The notes under the pieces were generated by a model. The model saw only the letters and a program-made list of their open reading frames with translations, was not told where the DNA came from and did not search any database. DNA of 64,000 nucleotides, taken from contig CANJMF010000005.1 of assembly GCA_947475895.1 (NCBI GenBank), forward strand, positions 89,982 to 153,981. Direction: 5' to 3'. Shown piece after piece: positions 46,592 through 55,559 of the stretch (its first letter is position 1; each line of letters begins with the position of its first letter). A program made the position numbers and the translations under genes. Origin of the DNA: Fidelibacterota bacterium. GTDB lineage: Bacteria > Pseudomonadota > Alphaproteobacteria > Rhodospirillales > Rhodospirillaceae.

Positions 46592-48850
46592 ATGACCGCC
46601 TTTAGCGCCGTCGATCTCAGACGCATGCTGTCGCGTTTGCGCGACGTCATGGCCGGCATCGGCGCGGTGCAGGAACGTCTCGATAAAGTCGTGGCGCTGA
46701 TCGCGCAGGATATGCGCGCGGATGTGTGCTCGTGTTACGTCATGCGCGCGGGCGAAGTGCTCGAACTGTTCGCCACGTTCGGTCTGTCGCAAAAAGCCGT
46801 TCACTTAACCCGCCTCCGCGTTGGCGAAGGTCTCGTCGGTGAGATCGCGGCCCACGCCAGGGCCGTGGCCCTGGCCGACGCCTGGTCGCATCCGCAGTTC
46901 GTGTATCGCCCGGAAACCGGCGAAGATTTTTTCCGCTCGCTCATGGGCGTGCCCATGCTTCAGGCCGGCCGCGTGGTGGGCGTGCTTGTGGTACAGACGC
47001 GCGAAGAGCGTCCGTTCAACGATTGGGAAGTCGAGACGCTGGAAACCGTGGCCATGGTCATCGCCGAGTTGATGGCCGCGGCTCAGGTCGTGAAGCGCGA
47101 AGAACTGTTCGAGACGGAAGGTAACGCTTTGCTGCCCGTGCGCCTCACGGGCGTCAGTCTCCATGCGGGCGTCGGCATCGGCCTCGCCGTCATGCACAAG
47201 AGCCACGTGCGAATCGGACGCTTGGTCAGCGACGATCCCGTCGCCGAACAGCACCGTTTGCATATGGCGCTGGAGACCTTGCGCCAGGAAGTCGACGCGC
47301 TCATGGACGGCGCGCGCGAAGACACCGTGGGCTTTCGCGACATTCTCGAAGTCTATCGCATGTTCGCCGACGATCGCGGCTGGATCAGCCGTATCTCGGA
47401 AGTGATTGCCTCGGGCCTCACGGCCGAAGCGGCTGTTCAAAAAGTCCACGACGACACGCGCGTGCGTATGATGCAGGTCCTCGATCCGGTCTTGCGTGAA
47501 CGCCTGCAGGATTTGGACGACCTCGCCAACCGTTTGATCAACATTCTCGCGGGCGGCACGGCGCGCATCGAACTGCCCGAAAATGCCATTCTTGTGTGCC
47601 GCTCCATCGGCCCCACAGAATTGCTTGCCTACGACCGTCGCCGCCTCAAAGGCCTGGTGATGGAAGAAGGCTCGCCGACCATGCACGCGGCCGTGGTCGC
47701 GAAGGCCCTGGATATCCCGGTGGTCGCTCAGGTCGAAGGCGCCACAACCCGCATCGACGCCTTCGGCACCATCGTCGTGGATGCCAACGCCGGCCAAGTG
47801 ATGCTGCGGCCGTCGGAAGAAGTGGTCGATCTGTACACGGCGGCCATCGAGGCGCGCACGAAACAGAAGGCGGCCTACGCCGCCGTCAAAAATTTAGCCG
47901 CCGTGACGAAAGACGGCATGCAGGTGTCGTTGTCCATCAACGCCGGCTTCCTGCTCGATATGCAGGGCGTCATTGAAACCAATGCCGATGGCGTCGGCCT
48001 CTACCGCACGGAAATGCCGTTCCTGACATTGTCGTCGTTGCCCGACGTCAACGCGCAATTCGCGCTGTATCGCCAGGTGGTGGCCGAAGCGCGCGGCAAG
48101 CCGGTCACGTTCCGCACACTCGATGTGGGCGGTGATAAAATCGCCGCGTCCACGGCCAGTATGCCGGAAGATAACCCCGCGATGGGGTGGCGCTCCATTC
48201 GTTTAACCTTGGATCGGCCATCGTTACTGCGCCAACAGTTGCGCGCGCTGATTCGCGCCACGGCGGGGAAGGAACTGCGCGTCATGTTCCCCATGATCGC
48301 GGCTGTGTCGGAACTCGACGCGGCGCGGCGGATCTTCGATATGGAAATCGAACAACACCTCAAAGCCGGCGGCGAAGCCCCGGCGTGGATTCGCATCGGC
48401 ACCATGCTCGAAGTGCCGTCGCTGCTGTGGCAAATGGAAGCACTGGTCGAGCGCGTCGATTTCATCTCCGTCGGCACAAACGATTTGATGCAATTTATGT
48501 TCGCGGCCGATCGCGGCAACACGCGCCTCGCTAATCGTTACGACACCTTGACCCCCGCTGTTTTGCGCATGTTGCGTTATGTCGCCGATCATTGTCACAA
48601 GGCGGGCGTACAAGTTTCGGTTTGCGGCGAAATGGCCGGCCGCCCACTGGATGCACTCGCGTTACTTGCAATTGGGTATCGCCATTTGTCGATGTCTGCT
48701 TCAGGCGTGGGACCGGTGCGCGCGGCGATCCGCAGTGCGCGTTTGTCCGATTTGGAACCGTTCGTGAAACAAAGCATCGCCACGGGCCAATCATCATTGC
48801 GTGAAAAACTTCGCGCTTTCGCGTTAGATCATGGCATTGCCGTAGGTTAG
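46592..48850 (+). CDS. ptsP: PtsP, enzyme I of the nitrogen phosphotransferase system
   Basis: This 752-residue protein begins at ATG 46592 with a GGGGGAG site; in-frame codons further upstream overlap the preceding gene. An N-terminal GAF domain (residues 1-170) is followed by the EI domains. The phosphohistidine is in GSPTMHAAVVAKA (about 364) and the C-terminal active Cys in VSVCGEMAG (about 676). In Alphaproteobacteria this PTS-Ntr enzyme relays phosphate to NPr and EIIA-Ntr. The GAF domain may sense glutamine, as in other EI-Ntr proteins. Confidence 0.95.
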   Translation: MTAFSAVDLRRMLSRLRDVMAGIGAVQERLDKVVALIAQDMRADVCSCYVMRAGEVLELFATFGLSQKAVHLTRLRVGEGLVGEIAAHARAVALADAWSHPQFVYRPETGEDFFRSLMGVPMLQAGRVVGVLVVQTREERPFNDWEVETLETVAMVIAELMAAAQVVKREELFETEGNALLPVRLTGVSLHAGVGIGLAVMHKSHVRIGRLVSDDPVAEQHRLHMALETLRQEVDALMDGAREDTVGFRDILEVYRMFADDRGWISRISEVIASGLTAEAAVQKVHDDTRVRMMQVLDPVLRERLQDLDDLANRLINILAGGTARIELPENAILVCRSIGPTELLAYDRRRLKGLVMEEGSPTMHAAVVAKALDIPVVAQVEGATTRIDAFGTIVVDANAGQVMLRPSEEVVDLYTAAIEARTKQKAAYAAVKNLAAVTKDGMQVSLSINAGFLLDMQGVIETNADGVGLYRTEMPFLTLSSLPDVNAQFALYRQVVAEARGKPVTFRTLDVGGDKIAASTASMPEDNPAMGWRSIRLTLDRPSLLRQQLRALIRATAGKELRVMFPMIAAVSELDAARRIFDMEIEQHLKAGGEAPAWIRIGTMLEVPSLLWQMEALVERVDFISVGTNDLMQFMFAADRGNTRLANRYDTLTPAVLRMLRYVADHCHKAGVQVSVCGEMAGRPLDALALLAIGYRHLSMSASGVGPVRAAIRSARLSDLEPFVKQSIATGQSSLREKLRAFALDHGIAVG

Positions 48851-48950
48851 CTGCCGCTGATTGCGCTCTTTCCATCCGCGCGCGACCTCTATAAGTTTTA
48901 ACGAGTTTCAGGCGCGCGACATTTTTTCGCGAACATACGGGGGCGTAGTC

Positions 48951-49943
48951 ATGAAAGGAGCGGAGAACCAGGCGCGGACATCTAATGTCCAGTCGATGCT
49001 CCGCTTTGACGAAGCAACGCTGCCGCCGGTTCAAGACGACAAAGTTCCTCAGTCCAGCGTCGGCACATTGCTGTGCGCCACGCGTATGCGCTTGGGCAAG
49101 GATTTGCAGCGCGTCGCCGAGGTGCTGCACATCCGATATAATTTTCTCGTGGCTATTGAAGACGGCCGCTACGAGGATTTGCCCGGGCAGGCCTATGCGA
49201 TTGGTTTCGTGCGTGCATACGCCGATCATCTTGGTTTGGACGGCGACGAAGTTGTTCGCCGGTATAAAGAAGAAACCTCGGGCGTTAAGCGCAAAGCAGC
49301 GTACGAATTTCCGCTGCCCTCGGCTGATTCCGGAATTCCTTCGGGTATGTTGCTGCTGGCCGCCGTCGTTGTCGGCATGTTGGCTTACGGCGTTTGGTAC
49401 TCGTTGGCCGGGTCTGACCGCAGCGCCATTGAGTTGATCCAAGAAGTTCCCGACCGCTTGGCGGCAACGATTCAGACAGCGCCGCCGGCAGAACCGGTGG
49501 CTCAGGAAGCTGCCGCGACGGCCCAAACGGAAACGCCTGCGACAAGTGTGGCCGCCGATACCGCGCCCAAGACTGGCGAAGCCACAGCCGATGCCCAGGG
49601 GGCCGGTACGCCCACGGCGACCTTGGAGCAAAATGAGGACGACACGGCGGGTGTCGTTGATCTGCGCGCCAAGTCCGACATCTGGGTGACGTTCCGGGAA
49701 GCGCAAAAAGGCGAGCGGACCCAGCTCATCAAAAAGAGCGAGCTTTACCGCGTGTCCGACCCGCGCTCGACGATTCTGGTGACGGGCAGCCCGAAAGATC
49801 TGGAAATTTTGGTGGACGGCCAAGTAACGCCCACTTTGGAAGACGGCCTTTTTACAAAGGGCGTAGTCCTTGATCCTCAACGACTTAAGGGTCCCGCGCC
49901 GGCTGCCGCCGCGCCTGTTCCCACGCCCGCCAAAGCCCCTTAA
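48951..49943 (+). CDS. RodZ-like HTH membrane protein
   Basis: This 330-residue protein begins at ATG 48951. An N-terminal helix-turn-helix (about residues 37-105, VGTLLCATRMRLGKDLQRVAEVL) matches the Xre-like domain of RodZ. A transmembrane helix (about 132-152), an Ala/Thr/Pro-rich linker and a C-terminal DUF4115-like domain (about 235-315) follow. RodZ links MreB to the membrane and cell shape; the HTH is cytoplasmic, DUF4115 periplasmic. Its position directly before ispG is typical in many bacteria. Confidence 0.88.
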   Translation: MKGAENQARTSNVQSMLRFDEATLPPVQDDKVPQSSVGTLLCATRMRLGKDLQRVAEVLHIRYNFLVAIEDGRYEDLPGQAYAIGFVRAYADHLGLDGDEVVRRYKEETSGVKRKAAYEFPLPSADSGIPSGMLLLAAVVVGMLAYGVWYSLAGSDRSAIELIQEVPDRLAATIQTAPPAEPVAQEAAATAQTETPATSVAADTAPKTGEATADAQGAGTPTATLEQNEDDTAGVVDLRAKSDIWVTFREAQKGERTQLIKKSELYRVSDPRSTILVTGSPKDLEILVDGQVTPTLEDGLFTKGVVLDPQRLKGPAPAAAAPVPTPAKAP

Positions 49944-49982
49944 CCCTTTGGCTACGCGACGAATTAGGGTATAAGCCGGCTT

Positions 49983-51116
49983 ATGAGCCTTCGCCCCTAT
50001 CGCGATATTCAGCGCCGCAAATCGCGCCAAATCCACGTCGGTAAAGTCGCCGTCGGCGGAGACGCGCCCATTTCCGTGCAGACCATGACCAACACCCTCA
50101 CGCACGACGTGGCGGCGACGGTTGCGCAGATTAAACGGTCCGAGGAAGCCGGCGTCGACATCGTGCGTGTCTCATGCCCCGACGAAGAGTCCACAGCGGG
50201 CCTCAAACACATTGTGAAGCAGGTGTCGGTGCCGATCGTGGCCGACATTCACTTCCACTACAAACGCGCCCTCGAAGCGGCGGCTGCGGGCGCTGCGTGC
50301 TTGCGCATCAATCCGGGCAACATCGGCTCGGCCGCGCGCGTGAAAGAAGTCGTGCAGGCCGCCAAGGATCACGGCTGCTCCATGCGCATCGGCGTGAACG
50401 CCGGAAGCCTCGAGCGCCATCTGCTCGAAAAATACGGCGAGCCGTGCCCCGACGCCATGGTCGAGAGCGCCCTCGAACATATGAAGATTTTGCAGGACCT
50501 CGACTTCCACGAATTCAAGGTCAGCGTCAAAGCGTCAGACGTTTTCCTGGCGGTGGCCGCCTATCAAGCGTTGGCCGATGCCTGCGATTATCCGCTCCAC
50601 GTGGGCATTACCGAAGCCGGCGGTACGCGTTCAGGCACGGTGAAATCGTCCATCGGCATGGGCTCGTTGTTGTGGGCAGGGATTGGCGACACCATTCGCG
50701 TCTCGCTGTCCGCCGAGCCCGAGGAAGAAGTCCGCGTTGGCTTCGAAATGCTAAAGTCATTGGACCTGCGTCATCGCGGTGTCCGCATTGTGTCGTGCCC
50801 CTCGTGCGCGCGGCAGGGCTTCAACGTCATCAAGACCGTCGAAGTTCTTGAAAAGCGTTTGGCGCACATCGCCGAACCGGTATCGCTGTCCATCATCGGC
50901 TGCGTCGTGAATGGTCCTGGCGAAGCGCGCGAGACCGACATTGGTCTTACGGGCGGCGGCAGCGGCAGCCACAAGATGTATATCGGCGGATTGGCCGACC
51001 ATAACGTCAACGACGAAGAGAAAATCGATCACATCGTGAAGCTGGTCGAAAAGAAAGCCGCCGAAATGGCAGCCGCGAAGCTGGCCGCCGCGTCGCAATC
51101 GCACGCCGCCGAGTAG
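49983..51116 (+). CDS. ispG: IspG, (E)-4-hydroxy-3-methylbut-2-enyl-diphosphate synthase
   Basis: This 377-residue [4Fe-4S] enzyme (GcpE) works in the MEP isoprenoid pathway. It has [72 protein letters not shown] and the cluster-binding [10 protein letters not shown] with a later Cys in [14 protein letters not shown]. It contains no large insertion domain, as is usual for Proteobacteria. It begins 39 bases after the RodZ-like gene. Confidence 0.97.
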   Translation: MSLRPYRDIQRRKSRQIHVGKVAVGGDAPISVQTMTNTLTHDVAATVAQIKRSEEAGVDIVRVSCPDEESTAGLKHIVKQVSVPIVADIHFHYKRALEAAAAGAACLRINPGNIGSAARVKEVVQAAKDHGCSMRIGVNAGSLERHLLEKYGEPCPDAMVESALEHMKILQDLDFHEFKVSVKASDVFLAVAAYQALADACDYPLHVGITEAGGTRSGTVKSSIGMGSLLWAGIGDTIRVSLSAEPEEEVRVGFEMLKSLDLRHRGVRIVSCPSCARQGFNVIKTVEVLEKRLAHIAEPVSLSIIGCVVNGPGEARETDIGLTGGGSGSHKMYIGGLADHNVNDEEKIDHIVKLVEKKAAEMAAAKLAAASQSHAAE

Positions 51117-51169
51117 CGGGCCTTCTTGGCCTGCTTCTCCCCCGCTTTCTTTCATGATGGAATTTACCA

Positions 51170-52441
51170 GTGTCTAGCCTTCAACCCGTCCGCGGCACCC
51201 ACGACCTGATGTTCGAGGACATCCGCCGTCATCGCCACATCGAGGCGACGGCGTTCGAAGTGGCCGCGCGCTATGGCTACGCTGAAATCGCAACACCGGT
51301 CTTCGAATTCACCGAGGTGTTTTCGCGCACCCTGGGCGACACCTCCGACGTCGTCACCAAGGAGATGTACACCTTCGACACCAAGGGCGGCGAAAGCATC
51401 ACCTTGCGCCCCGAAGGCACGGCGGGTGTTGCACGCGCATTCATCTCGGGCGGATTGGCCCAGCAAACGCCGCTGAAATTCTTCTATCGCGGCGCGATGT
51501 TCCGCCACGAGCGCCCGCAAAAGGGCCGCCAGCGCCAGTTCCATCAAGTGGGTGTCGAGTTGCTCGGTGTCGAAAGCCCCCAGGCGGATGTGGAAGTGAT
51601 CGCACTGGCCGCCCATATTCTTTCAAGCCTCGACTTGAATGGGGAAATCACTCTGGAGATTAATTCGCTGGGGGATGTTGAAAGTCGGGCTGCCTATAGA
51701 GAGGCGTTGATCAGCCACTTCGCGCCGCACAAAAACTATTTGTCGGCTGAAAATCAGGAGCGCTTGGGGAAAAATCCGCTTCGCATCCTCGATTCAAAAA
51801 CCGAGATTGTGGACGAAAAGCTCCTGATCAAAACGGCGCCGAAGTTCGAGGCATATTTAAACGAGGCGTCTCGGAACTTCTTCAAGGCCGTTCAGGATGG
51901 TCTCGCGGCCCTCGATATAAAATTCAAAGTGAACCCCGCGCTCGTGCGCGGCCTAGATTACTACTGCCACACGGCGTTCGAGTTCACGACCGGCGTGCTC
52001 GGCGCGCAAAGCACGGTGCTTGCCGGAGGTCGTTACGACGGGCTCATAAAGCAAATGGGTGGACCGCCCACCTCTGGTATTGGTTGGGCCGCCGGGGTTG
52101 AACGCCTTGCCCTCATGATGCGCGAGATCGCGCCGGCGCAGCGTCCTATTGCCATCATCCCCGTCAGCCCCGCCGAAGAAACGGTCGCAGCAGCATTAAC
52201 GCACGCGCTTCGCCAAGCGGGCCTCACGGTCGATATCGGCTACAGCGGCAATATGGGCAAGCGCATGAAGCGCGCCGACAAGATCAAAGCGGCCGCTGCG
52301 GTCATTCTCGGCGGCGACGAAGTGCGCGACGGCACGGCAACGCTGCGCAATCTCGATAGCGGCGAACAGGTCAACGTGAAGCAAGCCGACCTCGCGCGCC
52401 AGTTGACGGCCTGGGGACTTTGCCCGCCCAGCGGGGCATAA
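51170..52441 (+). CDS. hisS: Histidyl-tRNA synthetase
   Basis: This 423-residue class II synthetase starts at GTG 51170. Motif 1 and 2 regions are visible (SLQPVRGTHDLM, SITLRPEGTAGVARAF, FRHERPQKGRQRQFHQ). The histidine-specific VRGLDYYCHTAFEF motif also occurs, and the C-terminal anticodon domain starts near PIAIIPVSPAEE. It follows ispG by 53 bases, as in many bacteria. Confidence 0.97.
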   Translation: MSSLQPVRGTHDLMFEDIRRHRHIEATAFEVAARYGYAEIATPVFEFTEVFSRTLGDTSDVVTKEMYTFDTKGGESITLRPEGTAGVARAFISGGLAQQTPLKFFYRGAMFRHERPQKGRQRQFHQVGVELLGVESPQADVEVIALAAHILSSLDLNGEITLEINSLGDVESRAAYREALISHFAPHKNYLSAENQERLGKNPLRILDSKTEIVDEKLLIKTAPKFEAYLNEASRNFFKAVQDGLAALDIKFKVNPALVRGLDYYCHTAFEFTTGVLGAQSTVLAGGRYDGLIKQMGGPPTSGIGWAAGVERLALMMREIAPAQRPIAIIPVSPAEETVAAALTHALRQAGLTVDIGYSGNMGKRMKRADKIKAAAAVILGGDEVRDGTATLRNLDSGEQVNVKQADLARQLTAWGLCPPSGA

Positions 52442-52534
52442 GTTCATGGGCTCGAATGCCAGGGCGAAAACCGCTGGGAAATCAAAAGCCTCGCGGGATG
52501 AGATTCATAAGTTCATGGGGTCGTTTTAGTCGTT

Positions 52535-53599
52535 ATGCACGCCGGTTTTGAAGACAATCTGAATAAGCTCCTGACGCGCTACGACGAGTTGCAGGCGCTC
52601 ATGAGCAGCAGCGACGCGGGCGGCAAGTTCGCGCAGCTCAGCAAAGAGTTCTCGGACCTCGGCCCCATCGTCGAGCAAATCCAGACTCTGCGCCGCACCG
52701 AGCAAGAGCTGGCGGACGCCGAGGCAATGGCGGCCGACCCTGAAATGCGCGCGCTCGCCGAAGAAGAAATCCACCGCCTGAAAGGCGAAGTGCGCGATCA
52801 ATCCGAAAAAGTTCAGCTCGCGCTGATTCCGAAAGACGAAGCCGACGCCAAAAACGCCATCCTCGAAGTGCGCGCCGGAACCGGCGGCGAAGAAGCGGCC
52901 CTGTTCGCGGCCAGTTTGTTTCGCATGTACGAGCGTTACGCCGCGCGCAAGGGCTGGAAGTTCGAAGTGGTCGATCTCAGCGAAACCGGCCTCGGCGGAT
53001 TCAAAGAAGCCATCGCCGAGATCACCGGCCGCAATGTGTTCGCGCGTTTAAAATTCGAGTCCGGCGTGCACCGCGTCCAACGCGTGCCCGAGACCGAAGC
53101 CAACGGCCGCGTTCACACATCCGCCGCGACGGTTGCGGTCATGCCCGAAGCCGAGGACGTGGACATTCAGATCAATCCCGCCGACCTACGCATCGAAACG
53201 ATGCGGTCCCAGGGTTCTGGCGGACAGCACGTCAATAAAACCGAAAGCGCCATCCGCATCACCCATATTCCCAGTGGCTTCTTCGTGAAGTGCCAGGAGA
53301 ACAAGTCGCAACATAAGAACCGCGACCGCGCCATGAGCATCCTGAAAGCGCGCCTGTACGATGTGCAGCGACAAGCGCTCGATGCCAAGCGCTCCGCTGA
53401 CCGCAAAAGCCAAGTGGGCAGCGGCGATCGGTCCGAGCGCATCCGTACTTACAATTTCCCCCAAGGCCGCGTCACCGAACACCGCATCAATCTGACGCTC
53501 TACAAGATCGACGAAGTGATGGACGGGCAGGGGCTCGACGAACTGGTCGACGCGCTCACCGCCGAGGATCAGGCGGCGAAAATGGCCGCGCTCAATTGA
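52535..53599 (+). CDS. prfA: Peptide chain release factor 1
   Basis: This 354-residue factor recognises UAA/UAG stop codons. The codon-reading PxT-type tripeptide lies in [18 protein letters not shown], and the catalytic GGQ is in [14 protein letters not shown] near residue 228. The PrmC methylation target is the Gln of GGQ, and the prmC gene follows, overlapping by 4 bases. Confidence 0.97.
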   Translation: MHAGFEDNLNKLLTRYDELQALMSSSDAGGKFAQLSKEFSDLGPIVEQIQTLRRTEQELADAEAMAADPEMRALAEEEIHRLKGEVRDQSEKVQLALIPKDEADAKNAILEVRAGTGGEEAALFAASLFRMYERYAARKGWKFEVVDLSETGLGGFKEAIAEITGRNVFARLKFESGVHRVQRVPETEANGRVHTSAATVAVMPEAEDVDIQINPADLRIETMRSQGSGGQHVNKTESAIRITHIPSGFFVKCQENKSQHKNRDRAMSILKARLYDVQRQALDAKRSADRKSQVGSGDRSERIRTYNFPQGRVTEHRINLTLYKIDEVMDGQGLDELVDALTAEDQAAKMAALN

Positions 53600-54474
53600 G
53601 CACGACCGTCGGTGGTTTTCTGACGGCACTGACGGCGCGCTTCTCCCAAGCCGGCATCGACACGCCGCGTCTCGATGCCCGTGTCCTCGTGGGGCACGTA
53701 CTGGGCATCGATCCTTCATTGCTGTTCGCGCGCACCGACATGGCGATCGACGATGCGCAATACGTCGCCATCGAAAAGTTCGCAAAACGCCGTCTGGCGC
53801 ACGAGCCCGTCACGCGGATCATCGGCCAGCGCGAATTTTGGAGCATGAATTTCGACGTGACGCCCGATGTGCTCGACCCGCGCGCCGACACGGAAACGCT
53901 CGTCTCAGCCATCCTCGAACAAAAGCAGTTGTTCACCGGACCGGTGCGCGTCCTCGATCTCGGCACTGGTACGGGGTGCATCCTGCTTGCGATTTTGAGT
54001 GCGTGGCCCGAGGCGACAGGCGTCGGCATCGACCTCAGTGCAAAGGCTGTAGAGGTCGCCACAAAAAATGCCGAGCGCCTCGGATTTGCGCATCGCGCCG
54101 CATTTCATGTCGGCAATTGGTGCGAAGGGATCACGGACACATTCGATATCGTCGTCTCCAATCCGCCTTACATCTCTGTCAGCGAACTCGCGGAGCTACA
54201 ACCGGAAGTGAAGAACTTTGATCCGCGCATGGCGTTAGAAGGCGGCGCGGATGGCCTGGACGCCTACCGTTCGATTCTCGCAAATGCTGGGCGCGTGCTC
54301 AAAGCAGGCGGGAAACTAGGCCTGGAATTCGGCTTCGGGCAGGAAAAGGCCGTTACACGCCTGGCGCAGGAGAATGGCTTCGAAATCGCAGCGGAATATC
54401 GCGATTTGGCGCGAATCGTGCGGTGTGTGGTCGTGGGCATAGGCTCTGAGATTCCTGCGAAAACCGTCAAATAA
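53596..54474 (+). CDS. prmC: PrmC, release factor glutamine methyltransferase
   Basis: This 292-residue N5-glutamine methyltransferase modifies the GGQ of RF1 and RF2. It starts at TTG 53596 (TTGA overlap with the prfA stop). NPPY at residues 189-192 in VVSNPPYIS is the substrate-binding motif, and [16 protein letters not shown] the SAM loop. Gene order prfA-prmC is standard. Confidence 0.95.
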   Translation: MSTTVGGFLTALTARFSQAGIDTPRLDARVLVGHVLGIDPSLLFARTDMAIDDAQYVAIEKFAKRRLAHEPVTRIIGQREFWSMNFDVTPDVLDPRADTETLVSAILEQKQLFTGPVRVLDLGTGTGCILLAILSAWPEATGVGIDLSAKAVEVATKNAERLGFAHRAAFHVGNWCEGITDTFDIVVSNPPYISVSELAELQPEVKNFDPRMALEGGADGLDAYRSILANAGRVLKAGGKLGLEFGFGQEKAVTRLAQENGFEIAAEYRDLARIVRCVVVGIGSEIPAKTVK

Positions 54475-54726
54475 CAGTTGGAAAAACCCTCCAAGCTGAA
54501 TACGATTGTTGGTGTAAAGCGAAACTCGCGTGTGCGTCGCCCCTGGGAACGGGGTGGGTCTTAGGGGCCCTGATGCAAAAGGTTTCGCAAATGAAGCGGT
54601 CTAGGTACCGCTTCCGAGCACCCCCGAAAAATGATCGTGCTGTTGCGGCAGCTGTGCTGCGACATGTGATGAGGGCGGACGTCTCGACCGGAGGGGAAGT
54701 GCGTTTAGAAGGTCTACAAAACTTTG

Positions 54727-55461
54727 ATGAATAATCAGAACAATATGAACAAGAACCGTCAGCGCGGCCGTAATGGCGGCGGAGGCGGCGGCGGCAAAAA
54801 TCATTCGCAGCGTCCACCTGGGCGCAATCCGAATTTTGGCGGTGGCGGTGGCGGCGGCGAACAACGCCCGCGCGGCAATGCACAGCAGCTCATGGAAAAG
54901 TATCTGCAGCTCGCCCGCGATTCCGCCATGCAAGGCGACCGCGTTTTGGCCGAGAACTACTTCCAGCACGCGGACCATTATTATCGTGTGCTCAATGCCC
55001 GCTTCGAGCAGAACGGCAATAACAACAATAACAACAACAATAATAACGGCCAGCGCCGCGACAACGGTCAGAACAACGACCGCCAGGGCAACTACAATCA
55101 AAACAACTACAATCAGGGCGGCTATAACGGCGACCAGCCGTCGTACGGCAACGACCAACAGCGCCAGCCCGATCACCAGCAAAACGAGTCGTACCAGCAG
55201 CAGCCTCAGCCGCAACAGGTACAGCAGCCGCAGCAACCGCAACCGCAGCCGCAACAGCAGCAGCCGGAAGGCGATATTGGTCTTCCGCCGGGCATTCTCG
55301 CGAATGCGGCGCCGTCGATCGCCCCCGAACCTGCCCCCCAACTTGAAACCGCCGATGCCGGTGGTGAGGGCGATGGGGCGCGCACCAACCCGGGTGGTCG
55401 TGGCCGTCGTGGCCGGGGCCGTGGGGGCGAACGTGCCGCGGGCGGTAACGCGGGCGAATAA
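54727..55461 (+). CDS. DUF4167 protein with Gly, Asn and Gln low-complexity tracts
   Basis: This 244-residue protein starts at ATG 54727. The N-terminus is basic and Gly-rich (NRQRGRNGG, runs of G). A conserved DUF4167 core follows (about residues 40-95: AQQLMEKYLQLARDSAMQGD, ENYFQHADHYYRVL). Then come a run of Asn residues, a Q/P-rich region and a C-terminal RGG-like GGRGRRGRGRGGE. The family is alphaproteobacterial and lies next to prmC and clpB; the Arg/Gly ends suggest RNA binding. The tracts derive from AAC/AAT and CAG repeats. Confidence 0.88.
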   Translation: MNNQNNMNKNRQRGRNGGGGGGGKNHSQRPPGRNPNFGGGGGGGEQRPRGNAQQLMEKYLQLARDSAMQGDRVLAENYFQHADHYYRVLNARFEQNGNNNNNNNNNNGQRRDNGQNNDRQGNYNQNNYNQGGYNGDQPSYGNDQQRQPDHQQNESYQQQPQPQQVQQPQQPQPQPQQQQPEGDIGLPPGILANAAPSIAPEPAPQLETADAGGEGDGARTNPGGRGRRGRGRGGERAAGGNAGE

Positions 55462-55487
55462 ATCTCGACCGCAAGGGCACCTAAGTC

Positions 55488-55515
55488 CTTGCGATTGGCC
55501 AGTTGCGTCCCACAT
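55488..55515 (+). promoter_or_regulatory. Candidate RpoH (sigma-32) promoter of clpB
   Basis: CTTGCGA (55488-55494) is followed after 14 bases by CCCACAT (55509-55515), close to the heat-shock consensus CTTGAAA-N11-15-CCCCATNT. It lies 45 bases before the clpB start, so clpB may be heat-inducible. Not tested here. Confidence 0.5.
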
Positions 55516-55559
55516 ATGTTTCACCGAGGGGTTTCAAACCCGTCGTTGAGGGATGACGC

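Noticed and set aside
48531..50105. Large minus-strand ORF across ptsP end, the RodZ-like gene and ispG start
   Set aside because: Antisense shadow of three well-supported genes, no start or domain support.
54601..55524. Minus-strand ORF opposite the DUF4167 gene with Val/Leu-rich tracts
   Set aside because: Produced by the antisense of AAC and CAG repeats, not a real protein.
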